From Candidatus Faecivivens stercorigallinarum (lineage in GTDB: Bacteria > Bacillota > Clostridia > Oscillospirales > Ruminococcaceae), in NCBI GenBank assembly GCA_018715465.1, contig DVLN01000161.1:1-5874 (forward strand): a DNA stretch of 5,874 nt, in the 5' to 3' direction. Position 1 is the first letter of the stretch, and each line of letters begins with the position of its first letter. Below the pieces are notes generated by a model, which worked only from the letters and a program-made list of their open reading frames with translations, ran no database searches and was not told the origin of the DNA. Below are positions 1-4,948 of the stretch, in pieces. The position numbers and the translations under genes were made by a program.

Positions 1-214
1 GCTGTCATCAGACAAATCCTTTGCTCATTTCATTCTGTTGCCAGATTGGTACCCCATCCGCCGCCTGTTTACTGAAAATTTCCATCCCCATCCTACATTT
101 TTCACATTCGGATGGTATATTAAATGATAGAAAGGCTGCGGATGGACAATATATTCTGCGGCCATATTCCCATACTGTGAACACCCGTAAATAAAAGGAA
201 AGGAAGTACGCCTG
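1..214. other. Unassigned left-edge region
   Basis: No recognisable protein. On the + strand one frame is open from base 3 to a TAA at 192-194, and another from base 2 to a TGA at 125-127, so either could be the tail of a gene that begins outside the window. Neither translation resembles a family I know. A minus-strand frame is also open here, but it continues antisense across the metG promoter and T-box leader and is not credible as a whole. I see no strong promoter or terminator. The last 14 bases carry the ribosome binding site of the small gene that follows. Confidence 0.4.
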
Positions 215-340
215 ATGAAAAAAATTGCTGTCATTGTCGCTGTCCTCGCCGGTATTGCCGCCGCAATTGCCGTCATCTGCTCGTATTGCCGCCGCAGCGA
301 TGATTATTGCAGCGTCGAGATCCCATTTGGACATAACTGA
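215..340 (+). CDS. Small single-span membrane peptide (41 aa), hypothetical
   Basis: A 41-residue ORF preceded by a good Shine-Dalgarno (AGGAAG at 201-206, 8 bases before ATG). The peptide starts MKKIAVIVAVLAG, continues with an Ala/Ile/Val-rich hydrophobic stretch to about residue 22, then has Tyr-Cys-Arg-Arg, two Asp and a short polar tail ending in FGHN. That is the layout of a one-pass membrane peptide or an uncleaved signal anchor with a short tail. I do not recognise a family and propose no function. The stop codon lies 3 bases before the -35 box of the metG promoter, and no terminator separates them, so readthrough into the T-box leader is possible. The GTATTGCCGCCGCA at 252-265 recurs at 283-296, a 31-base offset that shifts frame, so the C-terminal part may have been altered by a small duplication. 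The strong ribosome binding site argues for a real gene; the short length argues for caution. Confidence 0.5.
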   Translation: MKKIAVIVAVLAGIAAAIAVICSYCRRSDDYCSVEIPFGHN

Positions 341-343
341 TGC

Positions 344-372
344 TTGACAAAGCCTGGGACTGGTGTTAGAAT
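344..372 (+). promoter_or_regulatory. Sigma-A-type promoter of the metG T-box leader
   Basis: A perfect -35 (TTGACA, 344-349), a 17-base spacer and a -10 of TAGAAT (367-372). The spacer ends in TGT, giving an extended -10 (TG one base upstream). Transcription should begin near 379, just upstream of the first T-box helix. No other promoter this good lies between here and metG. Confidence 0.87.
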
Positions 373-378
373 ATTGTT

Positions 379-685
379 GTATATAGGAAACAGTATGGCA
401 GAATGAGTACCTTTTTGTCCGTTCCAAAGAGAGTATGCGGCTGGTGTGAGCATATGTGCGGTGATCTGGGAAGATGGTTCTGTCGGTAAGCAAACGCATC
501 TGCGGCTGTTTGCCTCTGGCCTGCCCGAGCTGATGGCAAGGGTACGACGGGGCTGCCCGTTACAGCAGAAGGGTATCGCGTCTGCCGTACCCGCAAAGGT
601 CATCTCCCGTGAGGGAATGACGAATTGAAGTGGTAACACGGGAAAGTATCCCCGTCTTCAGCGATGAAGACGGGGTTTTTGTTTT
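379..685 (+). promoter_or_regulatory. T-box riboswitch leader, methionine-specific, controlling metG
   Basis: This leader senses the ratio of uncharged to charged tRNA-Met and decides between termination and readthrough into metG. Stem I closes with CAGAA (399-403) against TTCTG (478-482). Above it is a compact specifier loop: AGTA (406-409) faces GAA (470-472), as in the loop-E motif of T-boxes, and the exposed triplet at 474-476 is ATG, the Met codon. The distal part shows the usual AGAG bulge (429-432), a GCTGGTGTGAG apical segment, and the helix TATGC/GCATA (434-438 with 450-454). Further helices are GCAAAC/GTTTGC (490-495 with 508-513) and GGGTACG/CGTACCC (540-546 with 586-592). The T-box bulge is TGGTAAC (631-637); its TGGT can pair with the ACCA end of tRNA-Met. 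The antiterminator is TGAAG(626-630)/CTTCA(656-660) plus ACGGG(638-642)/CCCGT(651-655), mutually exclusive with the terminator. The start is inferred from the promoter. Confidence 0.94.
650..685 (+). terminator. Intrinsic terminator of the T-box leader
   Basis: A perfect 11-bp stem, CCCCGTCTTCA (650-660) with TGAAGACGGGG (665-675), closed by a GCGA tetraloop and followed by TTTTTGTTTT (676-685). The left arm is shared with the 3' half of the T-box antiterminator, so only one of the two structures can form. The metG ribosome binding site starts about 15 bases downstream. Confidence 0.95.
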
Positions 686-717
686 CCCAGATATTTTTGA
701 GAGGATGAACACCATCT

Positions 718-2706
718 ATGGAAAAGAAAAAGTTCTACATGACGACGGCGATTGCCTACACCTCGTCCAAACCTCATATCGGCAACACCTATGAGATCGT
801 ACTGGCCGACGCTATCGCCCGTCACAAACGGATGGAAGGCTACGATGTCTTCCTCTGCACCGGTACCGACGAACACGGTCAGAAGATCGAGGAAAAAGCC
901 AACGCTGCCGGCATCACCCCCAAGGAGCATGTCGACCGCATTTCTGCTGAGGTCAGAAGAATCTGGGATACGATGAACACCTCTTATGACTATTTCGTCC
1001 GTACCACCGACGACTACCATGAGAAAGCCGTCCAGAAGATCTTTAAACGGATGTACGAAAAGGGCGATATCTATAAGAGTGAGTATGAGGGAATGTACTG
1101 CACTCCCTGCGAATCCTTCTGGACCGAATCCCAGCTGAAAGACGGCTGCTGCCCTGACTGCGGCCGCCCGGTCAAGCCCGCAAAGGAAGAGGCATATTTC
1201 TTCAAGATGAGCAAATATGCCGACCGTCTGATCAAATATATTGAGGATAACCCCGACTTCATCGTCCCCGAATCCCGTAAAAAGGAAATGATCAACAACT
1301 TCCTCAAACCCGGTCTTCAGGACCTGTGCGTCTCCCGTACTTCCTTTAAATGGGGTATTCCGGTCGATTTCGACCCCCGTCATGTCGTCTACGTCTGGCT
1401 GGACGCACTGAACAACTATATCACTGCGATTGGTTATGACCCCGAGAAACAGACCGAGCAGTTTGAAAAGCTGTGGCCTGCTGACCTGCACATCATCGGC
1501 AAGGATATCCTCCGTTTCCACACCATCTACTGGCCGATCTTCCTGATGAGCATGGACCTTCCGCTCCCCAAACAGGTATTTGGTCATCCGTGGCTGCTGT
1601 TCGCCGCCGACAAGATGAGCAAATCCAAAGGAAATGTCATCTATGCCGACGATATGGTCAACCTGTTCGGCGTCGACGCAGTCCGTTATTATCTGCTAGC
1701 CGCAATGCCCTATGCCCAGGATGGCAACATCACCTATGAAATGTTCATCGCCAAATACAACACCGAACTTGCCAACACCCTCGGCAATCTGGTCAACCGT
1801 ACCGTTTCGATGGTCAACAAGTATTTCGGCGGCGAAGTAAACGCTGCCGCGGTTGAAAATGATCTCGACCGTGAGCTGGCAGATACCGCACTGGATGCGG
1901 CAAAGGGTGTGCGCGAAGCAATGGACGCTTATCACACCGCTGACGCGCTGGCAAAGATCATCGCCCTCGCCCAGCGCAGCAACAAATATATCGACGAGAC
2001 GACCCCCTGGTCGCTAGCAAAAGATGAAGCAAGCCTGCCGCGGCTGAAAACTGTCCTGTCCAACCTGATCGAAGCCATCCGGTATATCGGTATCCTGTCT
2101 GAGCCGTTCATGCCCGACACTTCCGCCTCGATTCTCAGCCAGATCGGTGCAGAAGACGGTGGCCTGGAATCGTTGGAAAACTTTGGTTCCGCTCCTGCCC
2201 GCAAGGTTGGCACTGCTCAGGCACTGTTTGCCCGTATTGATGAGAAAGCAATGATGGAACGGATTCAGAAAGAGATCGTTGAACCGCAGATCGCCGCCGC
2301 TGCTGCTGAAGCCGCAAAAGATGCAGCAACATCTGCTGCCCCCGCTGAAGAGGAAAAAGCAGAAGGCGTCGCCTTCCTGCCGGAAATCAAGATCGACGAT
2401 TTCGGAAAAATCGACCTGCGTGTCGGCAAGATTGTCAGCTGTGAAAAGCTGAAAAAATCCCGTAAGTTGCTCAAGCTCCAGGTTGAAGACGGTGCAGGCA
2501 CCCGTCAAATTCTGTCGGGTATTGCAAAATGGTATACCCCCGAAGACCTGATCGGCAAAAAGGCAATCTTTGTCGCCAACCTTGCCCCCGCGAAGCTGGC
2601 AGGCGAACTGTCCGAAAGCATGATCCTTGCGGCAGATGCTGGCGAAGATGACGTCCGCGTCATGTTTGTCGACGACTCTATCCCTACCGGCAGCCAAATC
2701 CACTAA
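718..2706 (+). CDS. metG: Methionyl-tRNA synthetase (class I) with C-terminal tRNA-binding domain
   Basis: Joins methionine to tRNA-Met using ATP, in the cytoplasm; needed for initiation and elongation. The 662-residue product has the class I Rossmann core with the HIGH-type signature HIGN at residues 20-23 (after KP) and KMSKS at 299-303. A zinc knuckle in the connective peptide is formed by C128-x2-C131 and C145-x2-C148. The helical anticodon-binding domain follows; W431 in the TTPW segment matches the conserved tryptophan that reads the CAU anticodon. After an Ala/Glu-rich linker (about 521-549) comes a Trbp111/EMAP-II-like tRNA-binding domain (about 553-662, with the KIDLRVGKI segment), which in bacteria dimerises the enzyme. 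Length is normal for fused bacterial forms. The ATG at 718 follows a GAGAGG site (699-704) 13 bases away, a long spacing. The earlier ATG at 705 is out of frame. A Met T-box lies directly upstream, which independently supports the identity. No damage is seen. Confidence 0.98.
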   Translation: MEKKKFYMTTAIAYTSSKPHIGNTYEIVLADAIARHKRMEGYDVFLCTGTDEHGQKIEEKANAAGITPKEHVDRISAEVRRIWDTMNTSYDYFVRTTDDYHEKAVQKIFKRMYEKGDIYKSEYEGMYCTPCESFWTESQLKDGCCPDCGRPVKPAKEEAYFFKMSKYADRLIKYIEDNPDFIVPESRKKEMINNFLKPGLQDLCVSRTSFKWGIPVDFDPRHVVYVWLDALNNYITAIGYDPEKQTEQFEKLWPADLHIIGKDILRFHTIYWPIFLMSMDLPLPKQVFGHPWLLFAADKMSKSKGNVIYADDMVNLFGVDAVRYYLLAAMPYAQDGNITYEMFIAKYNTELANTLGNLVNRTVSMVNKYFGGEVNAAAVENDLDRELADTALDAAKGVREAMDAYHTADALAKIIALAQRSNKYIDETTPWSLAKDEASLPRLKTVLSNLIEAIRYIGILSEPFMPDTSASILSQIGAEDGGLESLENFGSAPARKVGTAQALFARIDEKAMMERIQKEIVEPQIAAAAAEAAKDAATSAAPAEEEKAEGVAFLPEIKIDDFGKIDLRVGKIVSCEKLKKSRKLLKLQVEDGAGTRQILSGIAKWYTPEDLIGKKAIFVANLAPAKLAGELSESMILAADAGEDDVRVMFVDDSIPTGSQIH

Positions 2707-2707
2707 G

Positions 2708-2722
2708 GCACAGTGCCTGTGC
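2708..2722 (+). repeat. Small hairpin just after the metG stop codon
   Basis: GCACAG and CTGTGC (2708-2713 with 2717-2722) form a 6-bp stem with a TGC loop directly after the TAA of metG. No T-run follows, so it is not an intrinsic terminator. It could protect the 3' end of the metG mRNA. Confidence 0.5.
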
Positions 2723-2729
2723 TCCCTTG

Positions 2730-2866
2730 TTCGCGTTGGTCGGCCGCGTCCCGACGGCCTCGGTCGCAATGGTAACAGTCTGAGCCAACGCGCCGGGTGG
2801 CGGGTCGCCACGGACTATTTCGCGTTGTTCGGCCGCGATGGTAACAGTCTGAGCCAACGCGCCGGG
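2730..2866. repeat. Two-copy complex direct repeat with internal inverted repeats
   Basis: A 29-base block starting ATGGTAACAGTCTGAG is exact at 2769-2797 and 2838-2866. It is preceded in both copies by a 19-base block starting TTCGCGTTG (2730-2748 and 2819-2837; one mismatch, G versus T at the tenth base). The first copy has 20 extra bases (2749-2768), and the TCGGYCGCR motif flanks this insert. Each copy can fold: CGCGTTGG(2732-2739)/CCAACGCG(2785-2792) in copy 1 and CGCGTTG(2821-2827)/CAACGCG(2855-2861) in copy 2. Between them sits a 6-bp hairpin, GTGGCG/CGCCAC (2797-2802 with 2806-2811, loop GGT). Such REP-like units are often scattered over a genome; I cannot test that from one window. 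Confidence 0.85.
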
Positions 2867-2919
2867 CAGGTTGTATAAGTGTTGTACAGTTCTTTTGCGC
2901 CCTCTACCCGGTGGTTTGA

Positions 2920-2938
2920 CCGACGCGCAGAGCGTCGG
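2920..2938. repeat. Inverted repeat CCGACGC/GCGTCGG
   Basis: A perfect 7-bp stem (2920-2926 with 2932-2938) with a GCAGA loop. Its centre, CGCAGAGCG (2926-2934), is repeated at 3030-3038 in the tandem hairpin array, and nearly so at 3098-3108 (CGCAGAGAGCG), which ties this hairpin to the same family. An AT-rich stretch follows at 2942-2950, but not close enough for a convincing terminator. Confidence 0.65.
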
Positions 2939-2973
2939 GCCAATATTTTTCACCCAGCGGAATCGGTAATGAT

Positions 2974-3006
2974 GTAAAAGTTTTACTCGATTTTTTCAAA
3001 AAATCG
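2974..3006. repeat. Two adjacent AT-rich palindromes
   Basis: GTAAAA/TTTTAC (2974-2979 with 2981-2986, centre G) is followed after one base by CGATTTTTT/AAAAAATCG (2988-2996 with 2998-3006, centre C). Both are perfect with a single central base, so as DNA they are near-perfect palindromes. They could be protein-binding sites, or weak terminators on either strand; the second has T-runs on both strands. Confidence 0.6.
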
Positions 3007-3024
3007 CAGGTCCAGGGCGGCGCA

Positions 3025-3109
3025 TGGTTCGCAGAGCGAACCACACAGTTTCCAAAGGAAACTGTCTAGTTCCCATCGGGAACTGTGGTCGCATCTCCGC
3101 AGAGAGCGA
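3025..3109. repeat. Tandem array of four small hairpins, 21-base period
   Basis: Three 17-base hairpins occupy 3026-3042, 3047-3063 and 3068-3084, each separated by 4 bases. Their arms are GGTTCGC/GCGAACC (loop AGA), AGTTTCC/GGAAACT (loop AAA) and AGTTCCC/GGGAACT (loop ATC). Extra closing pairs make the first two stems 8 bp (3025-3043 and 3046-3064). The next 21 bases (3089-3109) fold as TCGC-A-TCTC/GAGA-GCGA with loop CGCA and one bulged A. The three 17-base arms align as RGTTYSC, and each difference in the left arm is matched by its partner in the right arm. They look like paralogous copies that kept pairing. The period is constant but spacers are only 4 bases and arms are not identical, so this is not a CRISPR array. 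Function unknown. Confidence 0.85.
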
Positions 3110-3143
3110 AATCCCCTTCCCCAAAATCAGCACAGGACAGGGA

Positions 3144-3198
3144 GGGTCCATACACCGCAGTGTATGGACCCGTGGGAAGACCCTTGCAAGGGTCTTCC
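3144..3198. repeat. Two large perfect stems in tandem
   Basis: The first stem is 12 bp, GGGTCCATACAC (3144-3155) with its complement at 3160-3171, and a CGCA tetraloop. Three bases later a 24-base perfect palindrome begins, GGAAGACCCTTG (3175-3186) with 3187-3198, no spacer. Neither has its own T-run. Both lie immediately upstream of the terminator stem at 3202-3232, again after 3 bases, so the three stems would stack closely in an RNA. Confidence 0.85.
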
Positions 3199-3201
3199 TT
3201 T

Positions 3202-3232
3202 GAAAAAGGCCCGCTCGATGCGGGTCTTTTTC
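3202..3232. terminator. Intrinsic terminator, probably working in both directions
   Basis: The arms GAAAAAGGCCCGC (3202-3214) and GCGGGTCTTTTTC (3220-3232) pair throughout with one G-T wobble and loop TCGAT. The GC core is followed by TTTTT on the + strand and, because the left arm begins with AAAAA, by a T-run on the minus strand too. It probably ends the metG transcript or an RNA made from the hairpin region. Confidence 0.85.
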
Positions 3233-3322
3233 AATAATCGCGAGGACAGCATTTTCGGTTTACGCAGTCAGGTGGGACTACGTGGGCCGGCACGGCGCTG
3301 ACAAATTTTCGGCTGCTATCCC

Positions 3323-3352
3323 CCACCGACTGTCCGGTGGACAGTCGTGTGG
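3323..3352. repeat. 13-bp hairpin upstream of the acetyltransferase gene
   Basis: CGACTGTCC (3327-3335) pairs perfectly with GGACAGTCG (3339-3347) around a GGT loop. The stem extends by CCAC/GTGG (3323-3326 with 3349-3352) across one bulged T (3348). It lies about 25 bases before the putative -35 box and has no T-run, so an operator or a leftover of the hairpin family is more likely than a terminator. Confidence 0.7.
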
Positions 3353-3375
3353 CGGAAAAGTGTTTCGTTTTCTAA

Positions 3376-3405
3376 TTGTTCGCCCAACATAAAGTATCCT
3401 ATAGC
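3376..3405 (+). promoter_or_regulatory. Possible promoter of the GNAT-tatD pair
   Basis: TTGTTC (3376-3381) and TATAGC (3400-3405) with an 18-base spacer are a weak match to sigma-A hexamers. A start near 3411 would leave a leader of about 45 bases that contains a small hairpin, CTGTT/AACAG (3428-3432 with 3436-3440, loop TAC). It is the best candidate in the gap after the terminator at 3202-3232. Confidence 0.4.
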
Positions 3406-3455
3406 ACCATGCGCGTTGTATCGTGCCCTGTTTACAACAGAAAGAAGTGAAACTC

Positions 3456-4031
3456 ATGATGACCATTGATAAACTCCCGATCTTAACGACACCCCGTCTG
3501 ACCCTCCGCCGGTTCTCCCCGGATGATGGCCAGCAGATTTTTGACAACTACGCATCCGACCCAATGGTCGCACGGTACGTGACCTGGAATGCCCATACCT
3601 CACCGCAGCAAAGCAGCCAGCTGGCAAAATTTTTTCATGATGGCGGCGCCGGCCCGTTCCAGTGGGCAATCATTCTGAATGAGACCGGACAGCTGATCGG
3701 CAACATCAGCCTTGTCGAAACGGACGCTGACCAGAAAAACGGCACATTCGGCTATGTACTGGGGCAAAAATGGTGGAATATGGGATTGGCGACCGAAACA
3801 CTGACCGAAATGCTGCGGTTTTTGTTTGAGGAATGCGGGTTTGACACCATTACCGGTGAATATGCCACTCAGAACCCCGCGTCTGGAAAGGTAATGGAAA
3901 AATGCGGGCTGGAATATGTCGGTCAGGACGTTAAAATGGTTCCAGCCAAAAATAATTTGCAGGTCGATATCATCATCCGCCGAATTACCCGTACCCGCTG
4001 GTATCAAATCAATCGAAAGGAACTGCCATGA
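3456..4031 (+). CDS. GNAT family N-acetyltransferase, RimJ/RimL-like
   Basis: Predicted to transfer an acetyl group from acetyl-CoA to an amine; the substrate cannot be told from sequence. The 191-residue product begins its fold with LTTPRLTLRRFSPDD (about 10-24), a hallmark of the RimJ/RimL-type (Acetyltransf_3) group. A central strand pair (TFGYVLG, about 97-103) leads into the acetyl-CoA-binding motif A region QKWWNMGLATE (104-114). The late NPASGKVMEKCGLEYVG segment (140-156) is the typical N-x-x-S...EK-x-G-(F/L) motif. I chose the ATG at 3456 because an AGAAG site (3443-3447) is 8 bases upstream; the next ATG (3459) is also possible. A longer GTG start at 3423 would add 11 residues with no homologous look and no good ribosome site. 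The stop overlaps the start of the TatD gene as ATGA, so the two are probably translated together. The C-terminal tail after 175 is basic and may be variable. Confidence 0.9.
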   Translation: MMTIDKLPILTTPRLTLRRFSPDDGQQIFDNYASDPMVARYVTWNAHTSPQQSSQLAKFFHDGGAGPFQWAIILNETGQLIGNISLVETDADQKNGTFGYVLGQKWWNMGLATETLTEMLRFLFEECGFDTITGEYATQNPASGKVMEKCGLEYVGQDVKMVPAKNNLQVDIIIRRITRTRWYQINRKELP

Positions 4032-4828
4032 TTAAAGGACTTGAAGAATTTACCCCCAAATATCACGGGATTTTTGAAACCCACGCCCATTATGGCGACC
4101 ATGTTTTTGACGGTGACAGGGAAGAACTGCTCTCTTCCCTGCCGGAACTTGGAGTTGACCGGGCCATCTGCGTTGGGTATGACCTGCCATCCTCCCAGAA
4201 GGCGGCAGAAATTGCCGGGCGTTTCCCGCACATCTATGCAGCCGTCGGCTTTCACCCGGAAAACCTGCATGAATACTCGGAAGAAGGGGTTCAGCAGATC
4301 GCACGGCTGCTGGAACAGCAAAAGGTTATCGCCATCGGTGAGATCGGACTGGACTATCATTGGAAAGAAATGCCGCCCGAGCTGCAAAAGCAGGCTTTTA
4401 CCCGCCAGCTCCAGCTGGCAAGGGAACTGAACTTTCCAGTCATTATCCATGCCCGGGAAGCGACCGCCGACACGCTGGAAATTCTCGCAGATTTCAAGGA
4501 GGTGCGCGGGGTTCTGCACTGCTTCTCTGGTTCAGCTGAAACGGCAAAAATCGTGACCGGATGGGGCTTTTATATCGGTTTTACCGGCGTTCTGACCTTC
4601 AAAAATGCGAGGCAGCCGGTTGAAGCCTGCACCGAAGTCCCGATGGATAAGCTGCTTTTGGAAACCGACTGTCCATATATGGCCCCCATCCCCTGGCGCG
4701 GAAAGCGGAGCTGTTCTCCGATGATTCAGTCGACTGCCGAACGGATGGCAGAAATCAAAGGCGTCTCTCCCCAGCAGATGATTGACATTGCCGCAGAAAA
4801 CGCCAGACGTCTGTTTGGCGTAGAATAG
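4028..4828 (+). CDS. tatD: TatD family metal-dependent hydrolase / deoxyribonuclease
   Basis: TatD proteins are cytoplasmic metal-dependent nucleases of the amidohydrolase superfamily; several are 3'-5' exonucleases or AP endonucleases linked to DNA repair. The 266-residue product has the whole set of metal ligands in order: H19-x-H21 in ETHAHY, E105 in GEIGLDY, H141 in VIIHAR, H164 in LHCFSG and D214 in ETDCPY. The segment MAPIPWRGKR (218-227) matches the family's substrate-loop signature. One mild oddity is Glu at position 17, where Asp usually precedes the first His pair; it is not a ligand. Length is normal. The ATG overlaps the stop of the acetyltransferase gene, with AAAGGA (4016-4021) 6 bases upstream. 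TatD next to metG is a common Firmicute arrangement, here interrupted by the acetyltransferase and the hairpin region. The exact substrate is inferred from family only, and the symbol denotes the family (YcfH/TatD paralogues are not resolved). Confidence 0.94.
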   Translation: MIKGLEEFTPKYHGIFETHAHYGDHVFDGDREELLSSLPELGVDRAICVGYDLPSSQKAAEIAGRFPHIYAAVGFHPENLHEYSEEGVQQIARLLEQQKVIAIGEIGLDYHWKEMPPELQKQAFTRQLQLARELNFPVIIHAREATADTLEILADFKEVRGVLHCFSGSAETAKIVTGWGFYIGFTGVLTFKNARQPVEACTEVPMDKLLLETDCPYMAPIPWRGKRSCSPMIQSTAERMAEIKGVSPQQMIDIAAENARRLFGVE

Positions 4829-4869
4829 GCCGTTTTTGGGAAAAAACTGTCAAATATACGCAAATTCCC

Positions 4870-4898
4870 TTGTATTTCAGCCGATGTTTTGTTATAAT
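4870..4898 (+). promoter_or_regulatory. Promoter of the AraC-family regulator gene
   Basis: TTGTAT (4870-4875), a 17-base spacer and a perfect TATAAT (4893-4898) preceded by TGT, an extended -10. Transcription should start near 4905, giving a leader of about 44 bases. No convincing terminator lies between tatD and this promoter: the GTTTTT/AAAAAC pairing at 4832-4846 is AT-only and lacks a T-run. Readthrough from tatD is therefore possible. Confidence 0.85.
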
Positions 4899-4948
4899 AA
4901 AATATATGGTTTGTGACAGCGTCCTGCTGAAAAAGGAGGGAGCAAAAG

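Larger units (their letters stand above)
2707..3455. other. Hairpin-rich intergenic region between metG and the acetyltransferase gene
   Basis: About 750 bases with no convincing gene but more than ten perfect or near-perfect inverted repeats, many with a 3-base loop. The distinct pieces are listed as separate entries. The only + strand ORF worth naming (3024-3203, 59 codons) runs through the hairpins and has only a weak ribosome binding site. Minus-strand frames are open over the two-copy repeat, but their translation only reflects that repeat. The density of structure suggests one or more dispersed palindromic elements, a structured non-coding RNA, or a 3' UTR complex with terminator function. 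Confidence 0.8.

Noticed and set aside
8..499. 163-codon open frame on the minus strand at the left edge
   Set aside because: It runs antisense across the small gene, the consensus promoter and stem I of the T-box; no recognisable domain. I cannot wholly exclude that its last part is a real gene fragment.
446..628. 60-codon + strand ORF between the promoter and metG
   Set aside because: It lies inside the T-box leader, whose helices explain the sequence, and it has no proper ribosome site.
658..1587. 309-codon open frame on the minus strand inside metG
   Set aside because: It is antisense to the unmistakable MetG catalytic domain and T-box terminator; high GC third positions of the real gene open this frame. 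No ribosome site and no family resemblance.
2014..2811. 265-codon open frame on the minus strand over the 3' part of metG
   Set aside because: Antisense shadow of the anticodon-binding, linker and tRNA-binding domains; its beginning only translates the two-copy repeat.
2730..2866. Insertion sequence or mini-transposon ends
   Set aside because: The units are direct repeats with short internal inverted segments; no transposase and no target-site duplication can be shown.
3025..3109. CRISPR array
   Set aside because: Period 21 with 17-base imperfectly alike palindromes and 4-base spacers; CRISPR repeats are longer, identical, and separated by unique spacers of about 30 bases. No cas genes.
3423..3455. 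GTG start giving the acetyltransferase 11 extra residues
   Set aside because: The ATG at 3456 has an AGAAG site at good spacing, and the family fold starts just after it; the extension would begin within the expected leader hairpin.
4832..4846. Terminator after tatD
   Set aside because: GTTTTT/AAAAAC is AT-only with a GGG-containing loop and no T-run after it, so it is unlikely to terminate.
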